64,000 nt of DNA from Datisca glomerata (Eukaryota; Streptophyta; Magnoliopsida; Cucurbitales; Datiscaceae). The position numbers and the translations under genes are program-made. This document shows, piece after piece, positions 23,511-35,115 of this stretch (position 1 is its first letter; the number at the start of each line of letters is the position of its first letter). The DNA is taken from NCBI GenBank assembly GCA_003255025.1, contig QANY01008723.1:186001-250000 (forward strand), read 5' to 3'. The notes under the pieces are model-generated. The model made no database searches. It saw only the letters and a program-made list of their open reading frames with translations, and had not been told where the DNA came from.

Positions 23511-23529
23511 AAAACGTGTTAAGATTTTT

Positions 23530-24849
23530 TGAGAGTGCAAGTGTACACTATCGTTGTCAAGTAATAAAATTATATGAAATAGAGTATCGTGCACAAGATT
23601 AATTGATATTAAGTATTAAAATAAACTAGACCTTAATTCTAATTGAGAATGAGAAAAAGTTGAGAGTTTTAATTAAGCTAAAATTCTAATTAAACTAAAA
23701 CGATAAAGATTTGATGCAGATAAATAATTCAAATTTGAATAGTTAAAGGCTCTATAGTTTTCGATTTCACCAAACCAAACATGCTCAAAATTTTAAAACT
23801 CAATCAATCAAAGTTTATCATAATACTGATAGCAAATTTCTCTAATGTAACTATCAATCTTTCTCAAGCATTGATAGCAATAAGTAAAAAATATTAATCA
23901 CACATCTCTGTCAAGATTCAATATGTTGAAACTCATTAAGCACAACAAATTATAATTGATACACTAGATCCATAATTATCTCTAACTTATGAAATTCTAA
24001 TGGTGTCATGAACAAATGACAAAATTAATCATCACTTCTCAACTCTTAATTAAATCTCAAATCATGCAATAGTTGGTCAGACAATCACACGCGTTAAGAA
24101 TAGATCAGAACACTCAATAGTACTAAATAAACATCGATTAGATTGAAAAATAAAATTAATGAACAATCATGGTTTGGCTACATCATAGCCCTAGATAAGA
24201 ACATTAAAACATACTAAAATAAGAAAATTACCTAATAATATTCATGAACATAGAGAAAATGAGAAGAAAAACCTAGATTTAAGGAGGAAATTGAAGTTGA
24301 GATTCGTCTCCAAGTTGGATCTATCTTCATCTCTTCTCTAAAAAACTCTTTTTCCGCCTCCCACATTCAAAGATCCTCTCAAAATAACCTTAAAATATTC
24401 TATTTATACACTAGAGGTTGATAAAGATAAAATTGGAGTAAAAATCAGGAAGAATAAAATCATTATCGCATCAGCGCCTTGACGTTGGAAGCTAGCATCA
24501 CGACACTGGTATTCTGCTTCTGTTGGTCGCGTGCCAACGCCGCAGTGCTGGGAAGCCCTATTCTTGCTCCCAGCATCCAGCGCTATGGCGTTGAGATGCA
24601 AGCGCCCCGGCGTTGGCATGTTGTTCTGCACTCAACGTCGAGACGCTGGCTTTTCTACCCAATTCCGTTCTTTTCTCGTTTTATCCGTATTTTTATCTTC
24701 CAACTCTCTCAAAATCAACACAAATGCATTTGAATATCAAACCTACAAGATAAAAATAAAAACAATTATAAATCAAGTAATAAATCTAAAATAACCGACA
24801 AAATTAAAATTAAGATTATCGAAAATATGAGTGTGAAACACACTCATCA
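23530..24849 (-). repeat. Central LTR of element B
   Basis: About 1.3 kb. The right end CACTCATCA (24841-24849) is the inverse of TGATGAGTG. The left end is only approximate and was placed by the primer site. It contains a minus-strand TATA box (24411-24420) and a GC-rich block of CAGCG/GGCGTTGG-type short inverted motifs (24475-24660). It matches 26565-27475 over its right ~940 bp. Confidence 0.7.
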
Positions 24850-26557
24850 AATACAATCAAGCTTAACTTTTTGCTAGTCCCCGACCAAAACAAAAATAAC
24901 ACAAATTTCAAATTACATTTTATCTTGAAACATTTCGAGTGGGTATGTGTCGTCTTAAGTCGTCCAACTTCTTAGTCTTAAATGTGCTTATACAACCAAG
25001 TCTTGTGAAATCCAATCTATTAATTTATAACTAGATTAGAACTCCATAAGCCAATTTCTCATGTCACTATCACTAATGTAGACAAACCACAACACTTAGG
25101 ATCATTAGGACTCTCATAGGCTTGTAATTAATGCCAAAATTTTAGGGTAGGATAAATGGTATTACTTCGATTCAGTCTTTACCGATAGTCACACAAACAT
25201 TCTAAGAATCAACAAGCTTAAACCAACTTATCTTGTCACACTCCCAAACTTATCACTTTCCACAACTTAATTTATTTACCACACCAATTTTTTTATTTTA
25301 TTTCTTTAGGTTTCTCCTTTCCATATCGAGCTTTCATATAATAACTCTCAAACCAATTGATCTTAGGGTAGTAGGTGTTGAGACAACCCTTCAAGCTTAG
25401 TCATTCAAGTCCTGGAGACCACAAAAATAATTTTTTTCAAAACTCATCCCATCCAACCAAAATGTCATAGCTCCGTGTATTTTCCTAGAACATCCACATA
25501 CTATGAGTAAAACGGGTAATTTGGGCTCAACAGGGATTACTAGGGAAACAAATATGCATAGGTTTGCTTGAAAAGCTCAAGTAGTCCAAATATGACCTAA
25601 ATCATGTCCTAAGTGTAGTGTAGGCTAGGATTTCACCTCAAGTAACAATCAAATTAGTTCTAGAGTTCTTGTGAGACATTTTGATTCCTTAAGTCACATA
25701 AGCCTTCTCTAAGCAAAAGACAATCAAACGCTTAACATTAGGTGCTCAACATTTTAGGATTCTCAAGTCAAATACAAATCAATAAATGGTTCAAAACATA
25801 CACAGATACACAAATTTATCATTTTTCAAAATTATCAATAAATCAAAATCAATCTCATCATGGGTTTTAGTGTTGTCAACAACGGAACGTCAAAATTTTA
25901 ATAAAGCCACCATTCCCAAATTTAGAACTTTCATTATTCTCAATGAAAAAGAAATATGTAAAAGGAGTAAGTAGAAAGAACTTCCCTGAATAAGGATGAG
26001 CTTTCATCCTCGTCATTTTCCGCATTGTTCATGCTATCTCCAAATGAGGGGAAATGGTGTCTTAGTCAAATTCGTCCAAGGTTAGATGTCACAGAATTGG
26101 AAGGTCAGTGTCGCGACGCTAAACGTTCTAACCATAGTTTTTTTAATAATGTAAAAACCTGAATAAACCAAAACAAAATAAGTAAAAAAATAAATAAAAA
26201 TTGAAATAATGAAAATAAATGCGGGTTGCCTCCCGGTAGTTTTTGCTTTAATGTCTTCGGTTGAAAAAATGAACATCCAAAAACGGATTCACCCGTTGTC
26301 CAATGACTTTAAAATTTCCTTTGTGTCAGAAATTGGCCACCCTAAGGCATTTTTATGCTCTCTCAACACCTTCGGCAGTTTGTCTTTTTCTCACCATTTA
26401 ATGAAGCAAAGATAATGATAGGAAAAGTGGTGCTTCTCCCATAAAGGTGTACCAAAGATGAAGGTTTAACATCGGTGGTTTGGTAGGTGTCTAGGTTCAT
26501 CTTCTCCCAATTCTGCACAAGACCTCTTCATGAATATGGATGGGGATGCTTCCAAAA
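24850..26557 (-). other. Element B internal untranslated region (right copy)
   Basis: A collinear copy of 19208-21091, including GGTAACGCTTGCTTTAATG-type and CTTCATGAATATGGATGGGG segments. It ends abruptly at about 26557, where it joins LTR sequence equivalent to position 23910. No coding was seen. Confidence 0.65.
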
Positions 26558-26564
26558 TATATGC

Positions 26565-27475
26565 AAGATTCAATATGTTGAAACTCATTAAGCACAGCAA
26601 ATTATAATTGTTACACTAGATCCATAATTATCTCTAACTTATGAAACTCTAATGGTGTCATGAACCAATAACAAAATTAATCATCATTTCTCAATCTGAG
26701 AATTAAATCTCAAACCATGCAATAGTTGGCCAGACAATCACACACATTAATAATAAATCATAACAATAAGTAATACTAAGTAAACATTGATTAGATTGAA
26801 AATCATAATTAATGATCAATCATGAAATGGCTATGTCATAGCCCTAGATAGGAAAATTAAATATACTGAAAAAATAAAACTTCCTAATAATATTCATGAA
26901 CATAGAGATAAAAAAGAAGAAAAAAATAGAATTAAGGAGGAAATTGAAGTTGGGATGAATTTCCTATTGGATTCATCTTCGTCTCATCTCCATAAATATT
27001 TTTTTCTCTACCTCCAACGTCAAAGATCCTCTAAAAATAATCTTAAAATATTCTATTTATACACTAGGGTTTGATAAGGATAAAATTGGAGTAAAAATTG
27101 GGAAGAATAAAATCATTACCTCGCCAGCGTCACGGCGTTGACATTCTGCTTTTGCTAGCCGCGTGCCAGTGCCGTGGCACTGGCGTTCTGTTCTTGCGCC
27201 CAGCGTCCAGCGCTTTGGCGCTGAGATGCCAACACGCCGCCACTAGCATGTTGTTCTACGCCCAGTGTCACAATGGCCCTTCTACCCATTTCCGTTCTTT
27301 TCTCATTTTATTCGCATTTTTACCTTCCAACTCTTTCAAAATCAACCCAAATTCATTTGAATATCAAACCTACAAGATAAAAATAAAAATAAACATAAAT
27401 CAAGAAATAAATCTAAATGAACCAACAAAATTAAAAGTTAAGATTCTCTACAATATTAGTGTGAAACACTCATTA
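26565..27475 (-). repeat. Right LTR of element B, missing its 3' part
   Basis: It matches 23910-24849, with outer end CACTCATTA at 27475 (one change from CACTCATCA). LINE 1 coding resumes at 27476. A minus-strand TATA box is at 27054-27063. The inner ~400 bp, primer site, gag and protease of this copy are deleted. Confidence 0.75.
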
Positions 27476-28010
27476 GGGGTTGTGATCAACGACCACCCGT
27501 TTGGAAGCTTTCGTCCTACTCTCGATTTTTGCCAAGGTGATCCTCTCTCCCATTTCTCTTCATTTTATGCGTTGATGGTCTGTCCTATTTGCCAAAAGAG
27601 TTATGAGCCGTCAATTGAGGGGTTTAGAGCTGTGTGGGGGTTGTCCCCAAATTTCTCGTATGTTTTTTTGCCAATGATGGCCTTATTTTCTTGTGGAACT
27701 CTATAGAGGCTGCGAATGAGATCACTGATATTATGGAAGTCTATTCTAGAGCTTCGGGTCAATGTACTAACACGGATAAATCTACTTTGGTGTTTAGCCC
27801 AAGGTTGAGTATAATCTGAAATCTAGAGTGGCTACGTTTCTTGGAGTGAATATCTCCCCCTTTTTTTAGAAGTACCTCAATTTAACCTCCATCTTGGGCA
27901 GAAAGAAAAGTGAGGCGTTATACAGCTGAAGGACAGGGTTTGGAAGCTTCTTCAAAAGTGGAAAGAGAGAATTTTTTGTTGTGGCCAAAGAAATTCTCAT
28001 CAAAGAAGTA
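27476..28010 (+). pseudogene. LINE 1 ORF2, C-terminal reverse transcriptase
   Basis: It resumes at GVVINDHPFGSFRP and FCQGDPLSH (usually RQGDPLSP). It then has a frameshift and the polymerase motif as FANDGLIFLWNS (about 27660-27710), where the family has F/YADD, so the second Asp pair is damaged. EVYSRASGQCTNTDKSTLVFS and FLGVNISPFF follow, the latter ending at a stop. Confidence 0.8.
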
Positions 28011-29477
28011 GTTGAGGCTCTTCCCATTTATTATATGCAGGTTTTCAAGCTTCTTGTTGCCCTTTTCCATGAGATTGAGGCTTAATTTTCTCGGTTCTTG
28101 TGGGGCTTTTCTGATTCAGGGAATAGGATGCACTGGACTTCATGGCAGAGTTCTTAAAGTGGTTTACTTCCCTACTTCATCTTTCCTACATTTTAATAGT
28201 AAGGTTGCTGGCTCGCTCTCGTGGAAAGCAATTCTTTGGGGTCATGAGCTTCTATCCAAAAGGCTCAGTTGGAAAATTATGAATGGCAGATCGGTCAATG
28301 TTTAGTCGTACCCATGAATTCCTAGAGGGTCTTCCTTTAAACCTCTTATCCCTCAGTCTATAGCGGCTAACCCAAATCTGTATGTGTCAGATCTGATCGT
28401 GGAGAATTGTTGGGCCATTTGGTCACGTTGGGAAACTTTCATGGAGGAAGATGTTTGAGCCATTCTTTCCATTCCTATTATCTAGTTTAACGGGAATAAT
28501 TTCATGCTCTAGCATTTCTCAAAGGATGGAATTTACTCGGTCGAAAGTAGTTATCACCTTGACTTTGAGTCGTCCTTTTAGGGTGGCCCTTCGTGTACTT
28601 CGGGATTTGATTCTTGGTGGAAATTTCTTTGGGCGCTACGAATTCCTGACAAAGTGAAGATTTTTCTCTGGAAGGTGTCCAACAACTTCACTCGTACCAT
28701 GGTCAACCTCCTCAATCATGGTTTGAAAGTTAGTCCCTTCTGTAAGTTTTATAACGAGGTTGATTCTACAGTCCACACCCTATTTCTTTGCCCTTTAGCT
28801 TCGGATGTTTGGTCTCTACCTGAGTGGAGTTTATGTCTGATGTGTTGGGGTTTTTGGACTCCCGTTGGTCTTTTGTGGATGCTTTTTTGAGATGTTTCTC
28901 TGTATGTCCCCCTCCTCCATTAGAAAGCTATTGTGGCTTGCTAGTTTATCTGGTTTCAGAGGAATTCTTGGCTTCATAATGGTCCCTCGAGTAGTGGTGA
29001 GGAGACAAATTTTCGTGTTGCCTCATTCCCACTTCTTGGACAGCGGCCATGGAGTCTAGAGAACCCTTGGTCAAGCCTTGCTTAGCCCGTGCTTTCCCGT
29101 TCTGGTCCCCTCCCCCTCTGGATATGTATAAGTTGAATTTTGATGCTTCTGTTTCTATAGGTTCTTCGGGTTTTGGGATGGCTATCTAGGACTGCAACGG
29201 CTCAGTGTTAGCTTCTTCAAATTTTTGTGAGGGGGCTCTCGATCCACTAGTGGTAGAATCTTTGGCCTTATTTAAAGGCCTCTCGCTTAACAAAAGTTTG
29301 GTTCTTCCTATCCATTTGGTTGAATATGATTGTCTTCAGTTGGTTAATTTGGTTAGGGAACTGAAGCCGGTCCCTGCTGACCTCATGCCCATTATCCTTT
29401 CTATTAGGGAGCTTCTTATGGATTTTCCCAATTGTTCTCTGTTTATTCGCCTAGGTGTTGTAACGAGGTAGCAGGTA
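28011..29477 (+). pseudogene. LINE 1 ORF2, zinc-binding region and RNase H
   Basis: The thumb/linker at 28011-28600 is frame-broken. DKVKIFLWKVSNN at 28650 and a reverse-transcriptase zinc-binding region (LLNHGLKVSPFC...HTLFLCPLASDVW, 28700-28820) follow. The RNase H domain runs from about 29130: LNFDASVSIGSSGFGMAI, a stop, DCNGSVLA, then VESLALFKGLSL and VEYDCLQLV. Plant L1 elements carry this RNase H, which removes template RNA. The frame reaches RCCNEVA at 29472 and is then cut by the solo LTR. Confidence 0.8.
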
Positions 29478-32400
29478 TGTAATATTTCGACCCTTCGTAA
29501 ATGAACATTTTTATAAAATTGAATTAAAAGATTAAGTGATTTTAAAATTTGATTTTAAAAAGTGATTATTTGTAATTTTGGTAAAATAACTTAATTATAT
29601 ATGATTTAGTTTAAAATTGAATTTAAAAAGAGTTTTTTTTTTTGCTTCCTTTTATCTCTATCTAACTCACACCATATGCTTATGTATACCCTAGTATTAC
29701 CCTAATCCTATTTTTATCTTTGATTCAACAATCTCACCTCTCAATTGAAACCCGCTCACACTACATGCATATACACACTAAGCTAGCCCAAACCTAATAT
29801 ATATCTCAAATCTTCATGTCTCCTTGTTGATCTCTCTCACGCAACCTCTTCTTCCTAGCCCCTCCTTTGTTTTTCTTCTTCTTCAATTCGTTGTTCATTG
29901 GTCCATTTTCAAATTCAAGTAAATATTTTTCTTCGTCTTTTTCCTTATTCTTTCTCCATTTTTTTCATTACTCCCTCTCTTGACCCAGATTTTCTATTTC
30001 AGAATTGTTTTTGCCAATTCTGAAAATTATCTCCAATTTCAGCAAATTGTTTCCTTTCCGTTTTCGTTTGGGAGCCTTCATCGTGCCCCCACTTCATCTT
30101 CATCTTCATCCTTCTCTGTGTTTGCCATTGAAACATCTCAGTGAGCTCTCTCCTCTATCCATTTCTATTTAGTTTGTTTTCCTTTTCTCTCTCTTTCTTT
30201 TTCTCTCGTCCACCTTTGTTTCTCTCTCTATAATCTGTGCCTTTGTTCTTTCGGTCTCTCTCTCTCTTTCATCTTCATCAATGTTTCTCCCCGTTCTATT
30301 TCGTTTTCCATCTCTTTATCTAATTTTCTTTCTTAACGGTTGCTCTTTCTCGGTCTTTCCCCTTCCCTATTTCTCCTTATGTTTCTCTATCCCAATTTAT
30401 TTATTCTTCTCTTCTTTCTGTCTTTTCTCTCTCCAATTGTTTCCCTTTCTCTCGCCTTCTATTTCTCTCTCTCTCTATCATATGTCCCTCCCACTCTTTG
30501 TTTCTTTCTCTCCCTTGCTTTGATTTTCTCTATCTCTGTCTCTCTATGCTTCTATCTATATCCCTCTCTCTCTTCCTCTCTCAGATTCCCTCACTGTTTT
30601 TCTTCCCCTCTTTGTTTCTCTCTCCTTCTCATTTTCTCTCTCTCTCTTCCCCCCTGTTTTCTCACTTTCATGTTCTGCAACTGGGTCTTACACCCAGTTT
30701 GTTTTGTCCTAAACTGGTTCATCCTGAACCGAACCGGTTCAATTTAATAAGACCGGTCTAAACCAGTCTAGTCAATAAAATCGAACCGGACTGGTCTGAA
30801 CCATCCTAGTCTGAACCATTTGACCCGAAGCTTTATCATTTGACTCTGGACCCGATATATTGTTTTTTGACCTCGCTCAGACCCCATTTGCACCATTTTA
30901 ATTGATTCTCTTTTATTTTATGATATTAAAAAATGTGTTTATATTGTTTTATTTCAAAACAATTTAGTGATTATATTTTTTTTTGGATTTCAGGTCATTA
31001 ATTGTTTAATTCATTCTTTCGCTTTAGGTAAGTAGGCTTACATGATGGTGTGACTCCCGTTGTTATAAATGTTCTGCTTTGTGTAAGTGAATTATCGTAA
31101 TGTGACTCATGTGTGATAAATATATATGCTTGTGTAAGTGAATTTACATTGTAATGTGACCCACGTGTGATAAATGTAATATGTGTTATTCTCAACAGCT
31201 TAAATTGTCTATAAGCATGTTACTTTCATATATATGTTTGTGTAAATTGACTTATATAACAATGTGACTCGGATGTTATAATTGTATCATTTATTTATTA
31301 TATGTTTAACCATTTTTTAATAATTATTATATTTCGCTAACACTTTGATAATTGATTACTGTTCAGTTATTAATGTGATTATCATGAGATAAATGTCTGA
31401 GTATGACTGATTTTGCATAGTATGTTATCATGTTGATTCTGTTATATGTATCAGTATGCATTATATGATTAATTTTATCATAGGTTGGATTCTGCAAGTT
31501 ATAAGGTTAATTCATTCAAGTGGTAATTAAGCAAAATATGAACATAAGCATGAACTTTTTAGTTAACAAGAAATCAGGATTGTTCACGTTATGTTCTGTA
31601 AAACGAATGGGGTGTTATTTATTCATACTTTCATCACACATAGGGTGTCATATGTTCATGTTTTGGTCATACATTGGGTGTCATCTGTAAATTTTTTTCG
31701 TCACTCATGAGGTGCGATTGTTCACGTTTTCCGTCTCCTATAAGTGCCATCTGTTCTGTCACTCAATGTGTGTCATCTATTTCATCGCCCGATGTGTGCC
31801 ATCTGTTTCGTCGCCCAATTCGTCATGATGTGTTTCAGTTGACGTGTGATCAATCTGATTAGGTTGTTAGTTAAAGGATATGCCAAGCCAAGATATGATT
31901 AAGATTGTTAAATGATTCTGTTTGAGACATGTGTTATCTGCGTGCTATGTTAAGTCATGTCATGATCAAGTACGTTACTTTATTTCATTTATGTTATATG
32001 TCAAGTTCAGTTATGTTATGTCATGATTGTATTTATGACATGTGAATGCATGTTATTATGTGAGTTTACTTACTAAGTATTTTAAAATACTCATTCCCCC
32101 ACAGTTATTTATGATGCATATGGTGATGGCAAGTAGCATGAGTGGGAGACTGCCATAACCAGTTAGATCAGAGGAATTTATGTTTTCAGTTTATGATTTG
32201 ATTTAAAACTTGGAAAAATGATTTCTATTAAACTTGGTTATTTAAGTAGTTTATTTTACGTTATGATTTTTCTACGAATTATGATGAGTGAAAGTTTCAT
32301 GAATTATGGATTTCAAGTTTTGACTTTATTTCAGAATTTAATTCAGTTCTTCGAGGTTTTATTAATAATGCATTTAAGACACTTTATCGCTTCCGCTATA

Positions 32401-32590
32401 TATTGATTAAGATTCCGATCATGGATAAGTTTAATGCTTCCGCTATTTAAGGTCAGGGGTTTTCTATCATGGGGTAAATTAAGAATTTTCAATTTGGGAA
32501 TTTTCTCAAAATTAGGGTTTGTTTCGAATTGGAGATTTCAAAATTGTGACCTTACACGTATGTTTAACCTTCAGGGATCAGGGCGTTACA
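29478..32590. repeat. Solo LTR, 3113 bp, with 5-bp target duplication, in LINE 1
   Basis: It starts TGTAATATTTCGACCC and ends CAGGGCGTTACA. The flanks are AGGTA (29473-29477) and AGATA (32591-32595), a 5-bp target duplication with one change. LINE 1 reads through when it is removed. There is no internal coding and no partner. It contains a pyrimidine-rich tract (29820-30660), 60-bp-type repeats on GTGTAAGTGAAT...TGTGACTC (31020-31280) and 30-bp-type repeats on TCGCCCGATGTGTGCCATCTG (31660-31820). Length and TGTAATAT start fit large chromovirus LTRs of Del/Tekay type, which is inference. Confidence 0.8.
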
Positions 32591-32740
32591 AGATATATTA
32601 GCAAAGTTTTCTATTGTTCATTGTTCCTCTAAGGTCTGGGTTGGGGTTTGCCCCTCTATTATTTCAGACTTGGTTGTCTCCTTTGGTTAATCTTTGTTTG
32701 TTTACAAAAAATTGATATAATTCATTTAGAAAAAAATAGA
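32591..32740 (+). pseudogene. LINE 1 ORF2 C-terminus and 3' end
   Basis: The frame continues from 29477: DILAKFSIVHCSSKVWVGV, PSIISDLVVSFG and a stop near 32690. A short A-rich 3' tail (AGAAAAAAATAG near 32730) follows. The ILAKFS segment (family VAHxLA) directly follows RCCNEVA across the LTR insertion. Confidence 0.75.
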
Positions 32741-33086
32741 TCAGTAATTCGACATATGGGCATTTAAATAGTGACACATCAAATTCTATAATTAACTTAG
32801 AGCTTATATTAAACTATCTTTTATAACATAACATATGTTCCAACGATACATACACTAAAACACCAGTATCATGTTAGAAATTTTTCCTTTTACATAAAAG
32901 ATAAATGAATACATGTTTATTGCCATCACAAGAAATGGTAGTTTGAATTAGCTAAACGTACTCATTTTTAACCACTTAATTAATTAAGCATTGGTATAAA
33001 AGTATAATTAATGACTTAATTAATTAATCTGTATAGGTTCTAATTTTAGTCAATGTAATCTTTATGCTTTGCACTCTGCTATTTGA
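32741..33086. other. No feature seen
   Basis: AT-rich sequence between the LINE 1 3' end and the element C LTR. Short TTAATTAATTAA stretches only. Confidence 0.4.
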
Positions 33087-34238
33087 TGTCTGCTCCACTT
33101 CTCTCCTCCACACCTGCAATAGGGGAAGGTATAGTAGAAGATCAAGGTGAGAGTTGGGGTGGTCTCTTTTTTACCCCTCCGAAGCTTAAGTAAGTAAATG
33201 GATGAAGGAGAGTACATAGTAGAGAAGTAGTTAAAAGTTGTTGCTTACCTCTTAAAGTATATTTACTAGGGTATTTATAATCGAAAGTTGGCTTTGAGGC
33301 TAGGTTGGCCTCCTTGAACCAACCCCCAACTTAAGGTTTCTCTGGTTGGCTAGGTGGAGTACGAGGTAACAGGTGATCACCTCGGGTATCAATACAGCAT
33401 GTCCTCGTATCCCTCAATGTAGCTCCTCGGCATCCATTGGACCGGCCATATTAAACGCCTATAATGACACTCTACTAGGCGCATGTGGTTGACTCATTAA
33501 GTAGTGAGCTTTATACTTTCTCTCATATCCTCACTTCTGATTGGTGTAGGTGGATTAATGTGGTTGATGACACAATCTGTCATCGACGGGATTCGCATCA
33601 TGACCAATCTTGGATTGCCACGGTGAGGTTTATTCAGTGTTGGGCTCCATTCTCTTAGGGTCTTCTGTGCACTTAGGTGTTTCTAGTGACATGCTTTGGC
33701 CTAGGTAGTCTTAGATACTGATGAGGCCTTTACTTCACTAGAGTGATATTCTTTTAGTAAGCCCCCTTAGCTTCGGGTTAGGTGTTTATTTGATCACTAC
33801 CGAGACCTCTTCCTTTTTGTGCGCGCCTCTAGCATTCACTGAGACTGGGATAGTTACCCAGACTTGTGGCTCGACACATTTTGGCTTTGTTAAAAGGGGC
33901 CTCAGTACTATACCGAGGCCTTTTTTTTAGTTCCTCTACAAAGTGTCATGGTCTTTTCTTCTTGAGTGCCTCGGTAAAGTGTCGAGGACTTTTCCTTTGA
34001 GAGCCTCGAAAAAGTTCTGAGGCCTTCGCTTCTTGAGTGCCTCGGCAAATTGTCAAGGCCTCTTCCTTTGAGTGCCTCGACAAAGTTTTGAGGCTTGTAT
34101 CTTTAAGGGCCTCGGTAATATGCTACGGCCTTGTACTGGGTGCCTCATCATCAAATATTTGGGTACCTCATCCTCGACTCCAAGGATGACCTCGTACTTG
34201 GATGGTATTTTGTGAATTCCCGAAAAATGGGTACAACA
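33087..34238 (-). repeat. 3' LTR of element C with internal minisatellite
   Basis: 1152 bp; plus-strand ends TGTCTGCTCC and GGGTACAACA. The segment 33890-34145 holds six or so ~40-bp units built on GCCTCGGTAAAGTGTCGAGG and CTTTTCCTTTGAGTG. Confidence 0.75.
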
Positions 34239-34439
34239 GTTTCCCCCTAGCTTCCAAGTATGAAGTGTGTTGAAGACTTTGGAAGTTACATGAGCGGATT
34301 TGTGTTGATTTTCTTTTTGCTAATTTTATTCCCTTCCTTGTTTAGCAAGAGCTTTCTAGAACGTTCTCTATTTGCAATGGCGAGTGTGAGACATAGCTGG
34401 AGCAAGAGTTTGAAGCTGAATACACAATAATTTTTAGTT

Positions 34440-35115
34440 CAATTTTGTGTTAAAGAGCACAAAGTAAGTAGGGTTGTTGTTGGGTTGCAGTCGAGCTCCA
34501 TGCTTTGAGTTTTCTTCGACGGGGTGTCAAAGAGCTCGAACTAAGTAGGGTTGTTCGGTTACAGTCGATGCGATCCGTTGGGGTGTGACTTCCATTATTT
34601 GTCATGGGGTTTGACTGAGTTCCATACTTTGAGTTCACTTTGACCGGGGGTCGAAGAGCCCAAAGTAAGTAGGGCTGCTAGGTTGTAACCGAGGTGAGTC
34701 ACTAGGTTGTGACTTTCATAAATTCTGTAGGGTTCGGCAGAGTTCCATTTCGATTGACTGTCGAAGAGCCTAAAATAAGTAAGGCTGCTAGGTCGCAGCC
34801 AATGTGAGCTACTAGGGTGCGACTTTCACTAATTATCATGATGTTAGGTCAAGTTTCATACTTTGAGTTCACTTCGACTGGGTGTCAAAGAGCCCAAAGT
34901 AAGTAGGGCTATTAGGTTGTAGTCGAGGCGAGCCACTAGGTGCGACTTCCGCCAATTGTCATGGGGTTCGGCCAAGTTTCATACTTTGAGTTCACTTCGA
35001 CTGGGTGTCGAAGAGCCCAAAGTAAGTAGGGCTATTAGGTTACAGCCGAGGAGAGCCACTAGGGTGCGACTTTCACCAATTTCTGTGGGGTTCCGTCGAG
35101 GTTCATACTTTGAGT
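34440..35115 (-). repeat. Tandem array, ~120-bp unit, element C
   Basis: Five or six units, each with CTTTGAGTTCACTTCGACTG, GTCGAAGAGCCCAAAGTAAG, AGGGCTGCTAGGTTG and GAGCCACTAGGGTGCGACTT. Divergence between units is modest. It lies in the pol position of a gag-only element. Short frames crossing it are not genes. Confidence 0.8.

Larger units (their letters stand above)
18929..27475 (-). mobile_element. Athila-like Ty3/gypsy complex, rearranged, in LINE 1 (element B)
   Basis: Minus-strand LTR element with three LTR portions. From right to left: LTR 5' part (26565-27475), a deletion junction at about 26560, internal untranslated region (24850-26557), a near-complete LTR (about 23530-24849), primer site (23491-23510), gag (23154-22439), protease remnant (about 21700-21006), internal untranslated region (20900-19208), and a truncated LTR (18929-19207). 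This looks like two copies sharing a central LTR, as unequal recombination produces, followed by a deletion. RT, RNase H and integrase are absent from both. The LTR outer end is TGATGAGTG, and minus-strand TATA boxes (TGTATAAATA, 24411-24420 and 27054-27063) agree with the orientation. The primer site is a degenerate tRNA-Asp site, as in Athila. Confidence 0.8.
17155..32740 (+). mobile_element. L1-type LINE with RNase H, split into three pieces (LINE 1)
   Basis: One plus-strand non-LTR retrotransposon in three collinear pieces: 17155-18912 (endonuclease and N-terminal RT), 27476-29477 (C-terminal RT, zinc-binding region, RNase H) and 32591-32740 (last codons and A-rich 3' end). The gaps hold a gypsy complex and a solo LTR. 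Reading across the second gap restores a continuous frame (gtagc, then AGATA tattagc), which proves the pieces belong together. Across the first gap about 50 codons of the RT palm are missing. Upstream, 16980-17155 may be the end of ORF1. The many stops and the FAND replacement of the RT motif make it dead. Confidence 0.85.

Noticed and set aside
27098..27706. 202-codon open frame on the plus strand
   Set aside because: Its first half is inverted LTR of element B. Only the second half (after 27476) is LINE RT; the chimera is accidental.
30281..30761. Overlapping open frames of 80-135 codons in three frames
   Set aside because: They lie in the pyrimidine-rich tract of the solo LTR. Low-complexity Ser/Leu/Phe strings in several frames at once are not genes.
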